From an uncultured Clostridia bacterium (GTDB taxonomy: Bacteria > Bacillota > Clostridia > HGM11327), in assembly GCA_945918795.1 (NCBI GenBank), contig CAMEIT010000013.1, positions 1 through 48,309 on the forward strand: a stretch of 48,309 nt of DNA, written 5' to 3'. The notes under the pieces were generated by a model, which saw nothing but the letters and a program-made list of their open reading frames with translations, was not told the origin of the DNA and did not search any database. The translations under genes and the position numbers were made by a program. Shown here in pieces: positions 26,589 through 35,478 of the stretch; positions within the stretch are counted from its first letter, which is position 1, and every line of letters begins with the position of its first letter.

Positions 26589-26879
26589 TTAAAAATGCGT
26601 CCGAAAAAAGTCCCTTATTACGTCAAAGAACTTGAATCTGACCTTAACGACTACATTTTCGTCTGATAATATTTCATCAGGCGTTACCGCCGCTTCTTTG
26701 TCCTCGGTCTCGTACATCTCATTTACAAAGCAAAGAGGCGGAAGAAGGGTAAAGCTTGACGTTATGGCAGGCAGCTCTGTCATCCTTCTTGATGATGCCG
26801 TTGCTTTTGCGGGATATATCATAAGTGAGATTGCAAATGTAAGTAATGCTGCACTCAGCAAAAATTGTTTAAACTTCAT
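26589..26879 (-). CDS. Small exported protein of unknown function (96 aa)
   Basis: No family recognised. Residues 1-27 form a signal peptide (KFKQFLLSAALLTFAISLMI, then a PAKA-type cleavage site), leaving a mature chain of about 70 residues with an acidic middle (ETEDKEAAVTPDE) and a basic, Phe-rich end (VKVRFKFFDVIRDFFRTHF). AAAGGAG lies nine bases before the ATG. It lies 53 bases downstream of the GGDEF gene on the same strand and may be cotranscribed with it and the methyltransferase. Confidence 0.6.
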   Translation of the reverse strand: MKFKQFLLSAALLTFAISLMIYPAKATASSRRMTELPAITSSFTLLPPLCFVNEMYETEDKEAAVTPDEILSDENVVVKVRFKFFDVIRDFFRTHF

Positions 26880-26932
26880 ACAATTTCTCCTTTATTATGT
26901 TTATGTATGAAGTATTAACATTTTTGTGATTT

Positions 26933-27991
26933 TTATACGTTATTACCCGTAAAAAAATCTACATATCTGCATCTGTTGAGCAATTTCAGCGTATCGACGT
27001 TAATTCCGTCATCTTTCAGTGAATTTTCTATATCGTTGACACCGATTTTCAATGAAATATCATTAAGCTCAGGCTCATTGTACTTCAACGTTTCAAAGCT
27101 GCTGTATATTATTCTTGCAAGATTTTCGGCATTTGAAATGTCTTTATTGAACAGCAGAACGGCAATGCAGTCTTCTTCGTAACGCGCGATGAAGTCATTT
27201 GTTTTTATCTGTTCCGCTATCAAATCGTGTATTCTCTTGACAAGTATATGCTCGGTTGAATAGCTGTATTTGATTCTGTACTGATACAGATTTTCTATGT
27301 ATATCATCATGATACCCATATTGAAATTCGGTTCACGCGCTTTTTTAAGACCGTTTTTCAGCATTTCCTCAAAATAATATCTGTTGGGTATCTGCGTTAC
27401 ATAATCGGTACGGAGCATTTCGTCTTCCTTTTTGCTGTCGCCGACAAAAAGAATATCGCTGTATTTCTGGAGCTCGTCTATAACCGCATTCTTAATGCGC
27501 AGTTTTTCGCTCAGCTCTCTGTTCCTTTTGTCAATAAGCAGTACGTCGTTCTTTACGAGGCAAACTATGCAGGCAGGAATTACAAGCATGAGCATTGACA
27601 AGCAAAGATTATGCACTTCAATCACGTCTGTCGAAGAATAGGTGAGCATTATGTAAACCATTGAAATGACGTATGAAAGCAATACAAAATATATAGGGAA
27701 GAGCAGTGAGCATCTCAAAAGCATAAACAGCGTCAGCGGAATAAAAGCATCCTTTGACATTGTTATGGATATGCCTATTACAAACAGCTCGTCGAAAAAC
27801 TCAAATATATAATTAAACGGCGATGTAAAAGGCTGTCTGAGCATATAAGGCTGCAATATAAGAAAAAGAATGTAAAGCGCACAAACATAAAATCCCGTGC
27901 TCATGAATATATTACCTTTTATATAAAGAAGCATGAATGATATTACCATTACAATGTTCAGTATTCTTACGCTGAATTCTCTTTTTGTCAT
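26933..27991 (-). CDS. Membrane protein with degenerate GGDEF domain
   Basis: A 352-residue protein with about five or six hydrophobic helices in the first 165 residues, a short coiled linker (DKRNRELSEKLRIKNAVIDELQKY) and a C-terminal GGDEF-like domain. The domain start is recognisable (LRTDYVTQIPNRYYF, family TDxLTGLxNR), but the active-site loop reads ARYEEDCI where the family has RYGGDEF. The two glycines are lost, so diguanylate cyclase activity is unlikely; a GTP or c-di-GMP sensor or purely structural role is more likely. Its ATG overlaps the methyltransferase stop as ATGA, implying translational coupling. Confidence 0.82.
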   Translation of the reverse strand: MTKREFSVRILNIVMVISFMLLYIKGNIFMSTGFYVCALYILFLILQPYMLRQPFTSPFNYIFEFFDELFVIGISITMSKDAFIPLTLFMLLRCSLLFPIYFVLLSYVISMVYIMLTYSSTDVIEVHNLCLSMLMLVIPACIVCLVKNDVLLIDKRNRELSEKLRIKNAVIDELQKYSDILFVGDSKKEDEMLRTDYVTQIPNRYYFEEMLKNGLKKAREPNFNMGIMMIYIENLYQYRIKYSYSTEHILVKRIHDLIAEQIKTNDFIARYEEDCIAVLLFNKDISNAENLARIIYSSFETLKYNEPELNDISLKIGVNDIENSLKDDGINVDTLKLLNRCRYVDFFTGNNV

Positions 27992-28944
27992 TTTGTATTC
28001 CTTTCGGCGGCTTTATTGTTTAACGTGTTTCTTTCCCAGAAAATTCCGTTTTCATATCCCTGTATTCTTTTGTCGGATTGTGCAAGCTCTATACGCTTTT
28101 CCGCAACAGCGCAGTATACTTTTTCACGCTCTATTCCGAGGTAACGGCGAGACAGCTTCTTTGCCGTGACGGGCACTGTTCCCGAACCCATAAACGGGTC
28201 AAACACGAAGTCATTTTTATTTGAGCTTGCAAGTATAAGCTTTGCAATCAGCTTTTCGGGCTTTTGAGTCGGATGCGGAGTGTTTTCGGGCATTGACCAG
28301 AACGGTACTGAAATATCGTCCCAAAAATTTGACGCATATGTGTCCCTGAATTTGCCGTCCTCGGTTTGAGTCCAATCCTTCGGAACACCGTCATCTTTGT
28401 ACGGTGCAAGAACCTTTCTGCGCAGCTTGACATTGTCGGGATTAAACGTGTAGGAATCCCCGACAGTCGCAAACCATATATCTTCACACGAATTTTTCCA
28501 ATTTGTCCTGCTTCCTCTGCCTTTTTCGCGCTGCCATGTTATCCTGTTCTGAACGCGGAAACGCTTATTCAGCACATCGCCTATGACCATACTGCTGTAC
28601 CAATCACAGCATACATAAAGAGAGGCGGTTTTTTTGAGTGTATGCTGTATTGCGTCAAGCCAAAGCTCTGTATACTCGCGGTATTCGTCAAGCGTTGATT
28701 TCTTGAATTTACTGCTGCCGAATGTTTTTGTCATGTTATACGGAGGGTCCGCAATGAGGAGATCGACAAAAGCGTCGGGGAGATACTTTGCGGCATTGAA
28801 CAGGTCGTCCGAAATTGTTTTGTTGCTCACGTCATCCCGAAAAGCGCTTTCTCGGAGCATAATACTGCGCGAAGAATATAAATTTATTTCTTCGTCGGTA
28901 AGCGTTATTGTTTTATTCCGTGATGAACTTGTCTGAGGGCTCAT
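27988..28944 (-). CDS. DNA methyltransferase (N6-adenine or N4-cytosine), beta class
   Basis: A 318-residue site-specific DNA methyltransferase. Motif IV DPPYN comes first and the AdoMet-binding motif FDPFMGSGT comes near the C-terminus, preceded by PHPTQKPEKL, which is the permuted beta order. The target domain lies between. No restriction endonuclease gene lies beside it, so it is an orphan enzyme as far as this window shows. A GTG 13 codons upstream is also in frame, but the promoter would place the RNA start almost on it, and AGGAAG precedes the ATG at 28944; I prefer the ATG. Its stop overlaps the GGDEF gene. Confidence 0.88.
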   Translation of the reverse strand: MSPQTSSSRNKTITLTDEEINLYSSRSIMLRESAFRDDVSNKTISDDLFNAAKYLPDAFVDLLIADPPYNMTKTFGSSKFKKSTLDEYREYTELWLDAIQHTLKKTASLYVCCDWYSSMVIGDVLNKRFRVQNRITWQREKGRGSRTNWKNSCEDIWFATVGDSYTFNPDNVKLRRKVLAPYKDDGVPKDWTQTEDGKFRDTYASNFWDDISVPFWSMPENTPHPTQKPEKLIAKLILASSNKNDFVFDPFMGSGTVPVTAKKLSRRYLGIEREKVYCAVAEKRIELAQSDKRIQGYENGIFWERNTLNNKAAERNTK

Positions 28945-28997
28945 TTGATTACCATACTTCCTGCCGTTCGCTTTGAAACACACTGTTTATACGTTAT

Positions 28998-29026
28998 ATT
29001 ATACAGCACAAAAGGGTAAATTTCAA
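28998..29026 (-). promoter_or_regulatory. Sigma-A promoter of the methyltransferase-GGDEF unit
   Basis: TTGAAA (29026-29021) and TATAAT (29003-28998) on the minus strand with a 17-base spacer. The inferred RNA start near 28990 leaves no room for a ribosome site before the GTG at 28983, supporting the ATG at 28944. Confidence 0.72.
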
Positions 29027-29106
29027 GTATAAAGAATGATAAATATTGCCTGAGGTGTATGGAATTACAAAAAATTACATAAATCCGTTTTTTATATACA
29101 TTCCGC

Positions 29107-29134
29107 TTGACAAATATGAATATAATGCTATAAT
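29107..29134 (+). promoter_or_regulatory. Sigma-A promoter of the 134-aa membrane protein
   Basis: TTGACA (29107-29112) and TATAAT (29129-29134), spacer 16, about 20 bases before the start codon. Confidence 0.75.
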
Positions 29135-29154
29135 TGAATTACGGAGGATATACA

Positions 29155-29559
29155 ATGCTTGAATATATTACATATTTCGTCGTGTTTATTTATTCTGCAA
29201 TAAGCATATTCTTTGATGTATCGTTTTTTGCGGAAGTAAACGAGACATTAATGATTATTGTATGGCGTGTTGGTTTTGTACTTTTTATTCCGACTGTTAT
29301 TTTGCTTATTGTTTTAGCTGTAATAGCTTCATCGGATAAAAGGAGCTTTGTTATATCAAAACCCGGGCTGTGTGACACATTGATAATATCATCTTGGATT
29401 TTAATCGGTGTATTTCTTTTTTGCTTATATACGTATAAAAAAGGTTCATCCGAATCCGACGGATCTGCTATTGGCGTTTTGTGTCCTATTTTTGCTTTTT
29501 TATTATCAAGTATGCTTAAATCCGCAAAAACAAAAGACAGACATCAATTCAAAATATAA
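29155..29559 (+). CDS. Integral membrane protein of unknown function (134 aa)
   Basis: Not recognised as a family. There appear to be four hydrophobic helices (about 2-22, 32-58, 72-93 and 105-122), with a short basic tail. GGAGG eight bases before the ATG at 29155 shows that the true start is seven codons inside the longer open frame. It is a single-gene unit with strong consensus promoter elements and lies between the divergent methyltransferase unit and the SIMPL gene. Confidence 0.65.
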   Translation: MLEYITYFVVFIYSAISIFFDVSFFAEVNETLMIIVWRVGFVLFIPTVILLIVLAVIASSDKRSFVISKPGLCDTLIISSWILIGVFLFCLYTYKKGSSESDGSAIGVLCPIFAFLLSSMLKSAKTKDRHQFKI

Positions 29560-29597
29560 CACGTATACGCAATACACACTGATTTGATAAATAACGG

Positions 29598-29626
29598 TTG
29601 ACAAAAAGCATATGTTCCATTATAAT
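29598..29626 (+). promoter_or_regulatory. Consensus sigma-A promoter of the SIMPL gene
   Basis: TTGACA (29598-29603) and TATAAT (29621-29626), spacer 17, with an AT-rich upstream region. Confidence 0.82.
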
Positions 29627-29675
29627 GTTTCTATAATTTGTTTAACTGTTAAATACGATTATATGGAGGAATTTT

Positions 29676-30332
29676 ATGGGCAGAACATTAACTGTAAAGG
29701 GAATAGGCAAGATAAGCGTAAAACCGGACTATACTGTTGTTTCAATATCGCTTAAAGTATTAAACAAGGTATACGACGACGCCATGGAAAAAGCCGGTAT
29801 TCAGATAGAAGCGCTCAGAGAAGCGCTGTGTGCGATAGGCTTTGAAAAGCAGGATTTAAAAACGACGGGCTTCAATGTTCATTCACGCTATAACAATGAA
29901 CGCGACAAGAACGGAAACTATAAAAACGTATTCGCAGGCTTTGAATGTATTCATCAATTAAAGCTGGAATTTGATTTTGATATGAAAAAGCTGGCTCTTG
30001 TGTTGTCGGCATTGTCAACGTCGTCGACAGAGCCTGAGATTTCAATCAAGTTTACCGTTAAAGACAAGAGTGCCGTATGCGAAGAGCTGCTCAGGAATGC
30101 TGTTTGCACTGCCGAACAAAAGGCAAAGCTTCTTGCTTCGGCATCGGGAGTCACACTTGGCGATATAGCTTCGATTGATTATAATTGGGACGAATTGGAT
30201 TTCATATCGCCGACGCGCTATGAAGCGTCAAATGATTGCTTTGCACTCAAGGCTTCGGCAAGAAGCATAGACATCGAGCCTGACGATATAAGCGTTTCGG
30301 ATTCGGTTACGATAATCTGGGAAATTAAATAA
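29676..30332 (+). CDS. SIMPL-domain (DUF541) protein
   Basis: A 218-residue protein with the SIMPL/YggE fold: LTVKGIGKISVKPDYTVVS, LKTTGFNVHSRY, and a second repeat ending SVSDSVTIIWEIK. Members are linked to envelope or oxidative-stress functions, mostly exported in Gram-negatives. Here there is no signal peptide or membrane helix, so it should be cytoplasmic. It has its own promoter and terminator. GGAGG lies about nine bases before the ATG. Confidence 0.82.
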   Translation: MGRTLTVKGIGKISVKPDYTVVSISLKVLNKVYDDAMEKAGIQIEALREALCAIGFEKQDLKTTGFNVHSRYNNERDKNGNYKNVFAGFECIHQLKLEFDFDMKKLALVLSALSTSSTEPEISIKFTVKDKSAVCEELLRNAVCTAEQKAKLLASASGVTLGDIASIDYNWDELDFISPTRYEASNDCFALKASARSIDIEPDDISVSDSVTIIWEIK

Positions 30333-30358
30333 AAAGCTTTGACTTAAATGATTTTAAG

Positions 30359-30390
30359 ACAGATATGAGCGTTCATATCTGTCTTTATTT
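30359..30390 (+). terminator. Terminator of the SIMPL gene
   Basis: GACAGATATGA pairs with TCATATCTGTC around a GCGT tetraloop, followed by a T-rich tract. Confidence 0.9.
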
Positions 30391-30432
30391 TTATTAAAAA
30401 GCACGAGTGGAGAACAGATAGATATATATTTC

Positions 30433-30468
30433 TATTTCTTCGCAAAATCATTGTTTTGCGAAGAAATA
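30433..30468. terminator. 15-bp perfect hairpin between convergent genes
   Basis: TATTTCTTCGCAAAA (30433-30447) and TTTTGCGAAGAAATA (30454-30468) with loop TCATTG. It lies 14 bases after the rsmA stop on the minus strand. No T-tract follows, so it is either a terminator of weak type or an mRNA 3'-end protector. Confidence 0.6.
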
Positions 30469-30482
30469 TAGCTAAAAAGAGC

Positions 30483-31355
30483 CTATTTCGAGAGATAAGC
30501 CTCTGTTGAGTCTGTCAAAGCTATGAATTGCTCAATGCTCAGGTTTTCGCATCTTTCGGTTGCAGGTATGCCTGCTTGACTGAGAATCTCTGTTATTTCA
30601 GCCTTTGTAAGCGTTTTTAATTCGCTTACGGATGACAACGAATTCAAAAGCGTTTTCCTGCGCTGCATGAATGCTCCCTTGACGATACTCCTGAACAGCT
30701 CGCTGTTTTTTGCTGTGAGTCGTTTTTCTTTCGGGCGCAATCTTATAACACCCGAGCTTACTTGCGGACGTGGTATGAATACGCTTGCAGGAACCTTGAA
30801 CATGAACTCAATATCGCAAACACATTGAAGCATTACAGACAGTACACCGTAATCCTTGTTTCCCGAGCTTGCAGACAGTCTGTCGGCGACTTCCGACTGT
30901 ACCATAAGCACCATAAGCGAAAACGGAACATCTTCTTCAATGAAACGCATTATTACAGGCGTTGTAATGTAATACGGCAGGTTTGAGACGATTTTAACGG
31001 CTCTTTCGGGTGAATACTCATTCACAATCGCTTTAATATCCGTCTTAAGAACGTCCTCGTTGACTATCGTCAGGTTATCAAAATCAGCAAGCGTATCATT
31101 GAGCACGGGAATCAGTTTTTTGTCGATTTCAATGGCTATTACGTGCTTGGCACGCATACACATGAGCTGAGTTAATGTGCCGATACCCGGACCGACTTCA
31201 ATCACAACGTCATCATTCGATATATCTGCGGCATCAACAATAGAGTTCACATAATGCTCATCGGCAAGAAAATTTTGCCCAAAAGCTTTTATTGTGCGAA
31301 AACCGTGCTTGTGCATAATATCCAAAGCGACGCTCGGAGATGTAAGCTTATACAT
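30483..31355 (-). CDS. rsmA: 16S rRNA dimethyladenosine transferase (KsgA)
   Basis: Dimethylates two adjacent adenines at the 3' end of 16S rRNA during 30S assembly. The 290-residue protein starts with the family's FGQNFLADEHYVNSIVD, then the AdoMet motif VIEVGPGIGTLTQ, the catalytic NLPYYITTPVIM and the C-terminal domain with MQRRKTLLNSL. It is the last gene of the metG-tatD-rsmA operon, 53 bases after tatD. RNase M5 (rnmV), often found between tatD and rsmA in Bacillota, is absent here. AAAGGA is 14 bases before the ATG, rather far. Confidence 0.95.
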   Translation of the reverse strand: MYKLTSPSVALDIMHKHGFRTIKAFGQNFLADEHYVNSIVDAADISNDDVVIEVGPGIGTLTQLMCMRAKHVIAIEIDKKLIPVLNDTLADFDNLTIVNEDVLKTDIKAIVNEYSPERAVKIVSNLPYYITTPVIMRFIEEDVPFSLMVLMVQSEVADRLSASSGNKDYGVLSVMLQCVCDIEFMFKVPASVFIPRPQVSSGVIRLRPKEKRLTAKNSELFRSIVKGAFMQRRKTLLNSLSSVSELKTLTKAEITEILSQAGIPATERCENLSIEQFIALTDSTEAYLSK

Positions 31356-31408
31356 TGCAGTAAATGAGTCCTTTCTGTGATATTATTATATCTATTCGCA
31401 AAATCCTT

Positions 31409-32194
31409 TCATTCGGAAATTTCGAAGAATGAATTTGCATTGTCATACGTCGTTTTTATTACGGTTTCAGTCGAAATATTCTTGATTTGAGCTATTTTTT
31501 GGGCCGCAAGCAACGCATATGCGGGATTATTGCGTTCGCCACGATGCGGTACGGGTGCCATATATGGGCAGTCTGTTTCGAGCAGTATCTCGTCAAGCGG
31601 AATTTCGGCTGTCACTTCGACGAGCTTTTTCGCATTAGTGAACGTCACCACGCCTCCGATTCCGAGCTTGTAGCCGAGCTTTAATACCTCGCGCGCTGTC
31701 TCAACGCTTCCGCTGAAGCAGTGTACAACGCCGTTTGCAGGCATTTTACCGAAATATTTCAGTATCTGCATCGCATCATCCCAGGCATCTCTTATGTGCA
31801 AAATCACAGGCATACCCGTATCTTTCGCAAGCTCCATTTGCCTTTTGAACCATATTTGCTGAACGTCTCTTGCCGAGTTGTCGTAATGATAATCAAGACC
31901 TATCTCGCCGACGGCAACCGTTTTTTTATCGGTTTCTATATATGAGCCGAGTGTTTTTATATCATCTTCGGTCATATCTTTTGTTTCGTGCGGATGAACG
32001 CCCACTGCGGCATAGATGTAATCGTATTTATTTGCAAGCTCGAGTGAATTTTTTGAAGATACCATATCGGCACCTATATTTACCATTCTCGTTACACCCA
32101 AAGAAGGAAGAGCCTCTATCAGCTCTTCCCTGTCGTTTGCAAATTTTTCGTCGTCCAAATGGACATGACTGTCAAAAATTCCGTATTTATTCAT
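31409..32194 (-). CDS. TatD-family metal-dependent hydrolase
   Basis: A 261-residue TIM-barrel deoxyribonuclease-type hydrolase. Metal ligands are in FDSHVHLDD (7-15), GEIGLDYH, VILHIRD, VHCFSGS and ETDCPYMAP. In E. coli TatD acts as a 3'-5' exonuclease, and other members are D-aminoacyl-tRNA deacylase-like or of unknown substrate. It starts three bases after the metG stop (TAA ACC ATG), showing tight coupling, and sits in the usual metG-tatD-rsmA order. Confidence 0.92.
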   Translation of the reverse strand: MNKYGIFDSHVHLDDEKFANDREELIEALPSLGVTRMVNIGADMVSSKNSLELANKYDYIYAAVGVHPHETKDMTEDDIKTLGSYIETDKKTVAVGEIGLDYHYDNSARDVQQIWFKRQMELAKDTGMPVILHIRDAWDDAMQILKYFGKMPANGVVHCFSGSVETAREVLKLGYKLGIGGVVTFTNAKKLVEVTAEIPLDEILLETDCPYMAPVPHRGERNNPAYALLAAQKIAQIKNISTETVIKTTYDNANSFFEISE

Positions 32195-32197
32195 GGT

Positions 32198-34180
32198 TTA
32201 TGACACTGTACTTCCCGATTCGAGCGGCTTGTCAACTGTCAGCATTGCAATATTGCCGTCTTTGTCTTCTGCGGCAAGAAGCATACCCTCGGATATGTTT
32301 CCCGCAAGCTTTGCAGGCTTGAGATTTGCAATATAAATTACTTTTTTGCCGAGCATTTCCTCAGGTGAATAATATTTTGCTATACCGGACACGATCTGTC
32401 TTTCGGAATTGCCGGATTTTACCTTGAAAATAAGCAGTTTCTTTGAATTTTCGGCTTTTTTTGCTTCAATTATTTCTCCGACTCTCAGATCGATTTTATC
32501 AAAGTCCTCTATTGTGATTTCGGGCTTTACGGGAACATCTTCCTTTATTTCTTCTTCCTTTTTGCTCTCTGCATTTGCTTTTTCAGCGGCGGCCTTCATA
32601 TTTGCAGCTTTAATTTCTTCCAATTCTTCCAGCTCCTTTTTAATATCTATTCTCGGGAATAACGCTTCACCCTTGTGAACCTTATTTCCCGACGGCAATT
32701 TGCCAAATGTCTGTATGCTTTCCCAATTTGTGAGGCTTTCATCGTCAGCACCAAGCTGTTCAAACATTTTTTCGGGAACGTGAGTCATGAACGGCTTGAG
32801 CAAAACGCCCGTGTATCTGAGCATTTCGGCAAGATTATAAAGAACTGTGCCGAGTCTGTCCGATTTTGCGGGATCCTTAGCCAAAACCCACGGCTCGTTT
32901 TCGTCAATGTATTTGTTCGCGCGACTGATAACAGCCCATATATCCTCAAGAGCAACATTCAGCTGAAGTGCATCCATGTCAGCTTCAACCTTGCCCGGCA
33001 ATTTCTCAATCATCGAAACAAAATCGCTGTCCTTTGCCGCGTCAAATGATGAATTTTGCGGAATAATGCCGTCAAAATACTTCTCGATCATCGCAACTGT
33101 TCTGCTCAGAAGATTACCGAGGTCATTTGCAAGGTCATAATTTATTCTGTTTACGAGCGCTTCATTTGAGAATGTGCCGTCCGAACCGAATGCAATTTCG
33201 CGCAGGAGGAAATATCTTATTGCATCGCTTCCGTAGCGGTTAATGAGCATTACAGGATCAACAACGTTGCCCTTTGATTTTGACATCTTGTCTCCGTCAA
33301 AAACGAGCCAGCCGTGACCGAATACCTGCTTCGGAAGCGGAAGCCCCAGCGCCATAAGAATTATAGGCCATATTATCGTATGGAAGCGCACTATTTCCTT
33401 GCCTACAAGATGAATATCAGCCGGCCAGAACTTATCGTAAAGCGTTGTGTCATCGGAATCGTAACCGAGCGCCGTAATGTAATTCGTGAGCGCGTCAAGC
33501 CAAACATATACAACGTGCTTATCGTCAAAGTCAACCGGAATTCCCCATTTGAACGACGTTCTCGATACACACAGATCCTCCAGGCCCGGCTTGAGGAAAT
33601 TGTTTATCATTTCGTTTTTTCTTGACGGCGGCTGAATAAAATCATCGTGAGTCTCAATATAATCGATGAGTCTGTCTGCATACTTGCTCAAACGCAGGAA
33701 GTAGCTCTCATCTCTTGCCTTTTCCACAGGACGTCCGCAGTCGGGACATTTTCCGTCAACAAGCTGTCTTTCCGTCCAGAACGATTCACACGGCGTACAG
33801 TACCAGCCTTCATATTCGCCTTTGTAAATATCGCCCTGCTCATAAAGCTGTTTGAATATTTTCTGCACTGCTTTTACGTGTCTTTCATCGGTAGTGCGGA
33901 TAAAATCATCATAAGATATATCGAGCATTTTCCACAGATCTTTAATGCCCGAAACTATGTTGTCAACATACTGCTGTGGAGTAACGCCCTTTTCAAGCGC
34001 TTTCTTTTCTATCTTTTGACCGTGCTCATCCGTTCCCGTAAGGAAGAATGTTTCATAACCCGTAAGTCTCTTAAAGCGTGCAATAGCGTCTGCCGCAGTT
34101 GTGCAGTAAGCGTGACCTATGTGCAGATTATCGCTCGGATAATAGATAGGTGTTGTGATATAAAATTTTTTATCTCCCAT
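32198..34180 (-). CDS. metG: Methionine-tRNA ligase
   Basis: Charges initiator and elongator tRNA-Met. The 660-residue protein has the HIGH-type motif NLHIGHAY, the zinc-knuckle CTPCESFW and CPDCGRP cysteines, KMSKSKGN and a C-terminal tRNA-binding OB-fold domain ([14 protein letters not shown] to the end) joined by a Glu/Lys-rich linker (about 510-555). The start ATG follows GAAAGG by about ten bases. It is preceded by a Met T-box leader and consensus promoter, so it is induced when uncharged tRNA-Met accumulates, and the same control should extend to tatD and rsmA. Confidence 0.97.
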   Translation of the reverse strand: MGDKKFYITTPIYYPSDNLHIGHAYCTTAADAIARFKRLTGYETFFLTGTDEHGQKIEKKALEKGVTPQQYVDNIVSGIKDLWKMLDISYDDFIRTTDERHVKAVQKIFKQLYEQGDIYKGEYEGWYCTPCESFWTERQLVDGKCPDCGRPVEKARDESYFLRLSKYADRLIDYIETHDDFIQPPSRKNEMINNFLKPGLEDLCVSRTSFKWGIPVDFDDKHVVYVWLDALTNYITALGYDSDDTTLYDKFWPADIHLVGKEIVRFHTIIWPIILMALGLPLPKQVFGHGWLVFDGDKMSKSKGNVVDPVMLINRYGSDAIRYFLLREIAFGSDGTFSNEALVNRINYDLANDLGNLLSRTVAMIEKYFDGIIPQNSSFDAAKDSDFVSMIEKLPGKVEADMDALQLNVALEDIWAVISRANKYIDENEPWVLAKDPAKSDRLGTVLYNLAEMLRYTGVLLKPFMTHVPEKMFEQLGADDESLTNWESIQTFGKLPSGNKVHKGEALFPRIDIKKELEELEEIKAANMKAAAEKANAESKKEEEIKEDVPVKPEITIEDFDKIDLRVGEIIEAKKAENSKKLLIFKVKSGNSERQIVSGIAKYYSPEEMLGKKVIYIANLKPAKLAGNISEGMLLAAEDKDGNIAMLTVDKPLESGSTVS

Positions 34181-34200
34181 TTATATTTGTTCCTTTCGAT

Positions 34201-34445
34201 ATTTTTAAATAACAAAAAACCCCGCCACAAAAGGGGCGAGGTATGTAATCGCGGTACCACCCTAATTTTTGCATTACAATATTTTAATATCGTCAATGCA
34301 ACTCATTTAAATAACGGTTTTAGCCGTAGCAGACTTATCCTCTGCTCCGCTCAGAAGCCATGTTCGGAATATCCATGTTATCGGCTCACACCGTCAACCG
34401 ACTCTCTGGAAACATGAATCACTCTTACTCTTTTCATCACAGCGT
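34201..34445 (-). promoter_or_regulatory. T-box riboswitch (Met) controlling metG-tatD-rsmA
   Basis: On the minus strand the leader begins with the GATGAAAAGAGTA-type start (around 34438) and continues with a stem I containing AGAGAG and GGTTGACGGTGTGAGCC. The specifier region GAACATGGC puts the Met codon AUG at 34361-34359. The T-box sequence AGGGTGGTACCGCG is at 34262-34249, and the terminator is CCTCGCCCC...GGCGGGG then TTTTTT (about 34242-34215). The TGGT bulge should pair with ACCA of uncharged tRNA. The leader covers nearly all of the 412-base gap together with the promoter and the next gene's terminator. Confidence 0.93.
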
Positions 34446-34452
34446 TTATTAA

Positions 34453-34481
34453 ATTATAGCATATATACGCAATTTTGTCAA
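34453..34481 (-). promoter_or_regulatory. Consensus sigma-A promoter of the T-box/metG operon
   Basis: On the minus strand TTGACA (34481-34476) and TATAAT (34458-34453) with 17 bases between them. It places the RNA start a few bases before the T-box stem I. Confidence 0.88.
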
Positions 34482-34515
34482 GGATTACAGCATACAGAAT
34501 ATGCTGATGATCAAA

Positions 34516-34560
34516 ATACAAGTCACACAAAAGAATATTAATTCAGAGTGTGACTTGTAT
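34516..34560 (-). terminator. Terminator of the 252-aa lipoprotein gene
   Basis: ATACAAGTCACAC (34516-34528) and GTGTGACTTGTAT (34548-34560) form a 13-bp perfect stem. On the minus strand TTTTG follows. It closes the lipoprotein island on its left side. Confidence 0.82.
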
Positions 34561-34592
34561 CACATTAACGCAGTTTTATATTATTATTTGTA

Positions 34593-35351
34593 TTACTTAA
34601 GATTTATACTCTCTGTTCCGACAATGTGATTGGGCTTTACGTTCTTATTTTCTTGAACATTTAATACCTCATCTGAACCGATATATACAGTAAACGAACC
34701 CTCTCCGACATAAGTACATCTGATTTTTACTTTTCCGTTAAGAGCGCTCGGTACATCTTTAAGCTCATAAACAGTATCGGGAGAATATTTCTCAGAAAAT
34801 GTTTTCGACGCCTCGGCATCGTGGAAAGTGATTTCCATACGATATTTACCGAATGTTTCATCGTGCGCAACAAGTGCGTCGCTCAAATATTCCTTCTCAT
34901 CTTCATTCATTTGCCTTATACTGTAAGAAGTAACATCGGCATAATCAAACATGAAAGCATTACCGTCGGAAGTTTTTTCGATCCATACATTCTGAACCCC
35001 CAAATATTCTCTGCCTTTTTCGAGCAGTTTATAACACAGAGAAAGCTCGTTTGCAACCGAAAACACTTCATCATCATTAAACTCAATACTGTTATTTATT
35101 ATCTGACGAAGCGTATCTGCATACGCACTTTTTTGCGAAGCATCACCTTTTGCAATTTTATCCATCAATAATGAATACTTATGAAAAGCTTCCGACTCCG
35201 ATATTTTGTTGGAGCTTATATCAGACTGTATTTGTTTGTAATCGTTCTGAATTGAATCAATTGTGTTTTCATTTGTACATGCCACAACAAGCATTAATAC
35301 TCCGACTAACAGCAATATTGCCGTAAACATTACTGTCATTTTCTTTTTCAT
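34593..35351 (-). CDS. Putative lipoprotein of unknown function (252 aa)
   Basis: No family recognised. Residues 1-24 are a signal peptide with lipobox LVVAC (Cys25), so it is expected to be lipid-anchored outside the cell. A helical segment with many charged residues (about 30-130) is followed by a beta-rich C-terminus containing GSFTVYIGSDEVLNV. GGGAGGA lies about ten bases before the ATG. It is the last member of the minus-strand secretome island, with its own terminator; I found no clear promoter of its own. Confidence 0.7.
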   Translation of the reverse strand: MKKKMTVMFTAILLLVGVLMLVVACTNENTIDSIQNDYKQIQSDISSNKISESEAFHKYSLLMDKIAKGDASQKSAYADTLRQIINNSIEFNDDEVFSVANELSLCYKLLEKGREYLGVQNVWIEKTSDGNAFMFDYADVTSYSIRQMNEDEKEYLSDALVAHDETFGKYRMEITFHDAEASKTFSEKYSPDTVYELKDVPSALNGKVKIRCTYVGEGSFTVYIGSDEVLNVQENKNVKPNHIVGTESINLK

Positions 35352-35428
35352 AAACTTGTAGTCCTCCCTTTATTTTATTGATTCTGCGTTATTTAAGCTG
35401 AATTACTTACGCGATATTGCAAATAAGC

Positions 35429-35470
35429 GCGAGCCTTCAGAACGCGCAATATATGAATGAAAGCTCGCGA
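35429..35470 (-). terminator. GC-rich hairpin after the 52-aa ORF
   Basis: CGCGAGCCTTC (35429-35439) and GAAAGCTCGCG (35460-35470) pair in 10 of 11 positions. It starts nine bases after the stop of the 52-residue frame on the minus strand, where a terminator would be expected, though only CTTATTT follows. Confidence 0.5.
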
Positions 35471-35478
35471 AAAACGTG

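Noticed and set aside
27988..28944. Complete restriction-modification system
   Set aside because: Only the methyltransferase is present; neighbours are a GGDEF-like membrane protein and an unknown membrane protein, neither with nuclease motifs.
28945..28983. GTG at 28983 as the methyltransferase start
   Set aside because: The inferred transcription start is only a few bases upstream and there is no ribosome site, while AGGAAG precedes the ATG at 28944.
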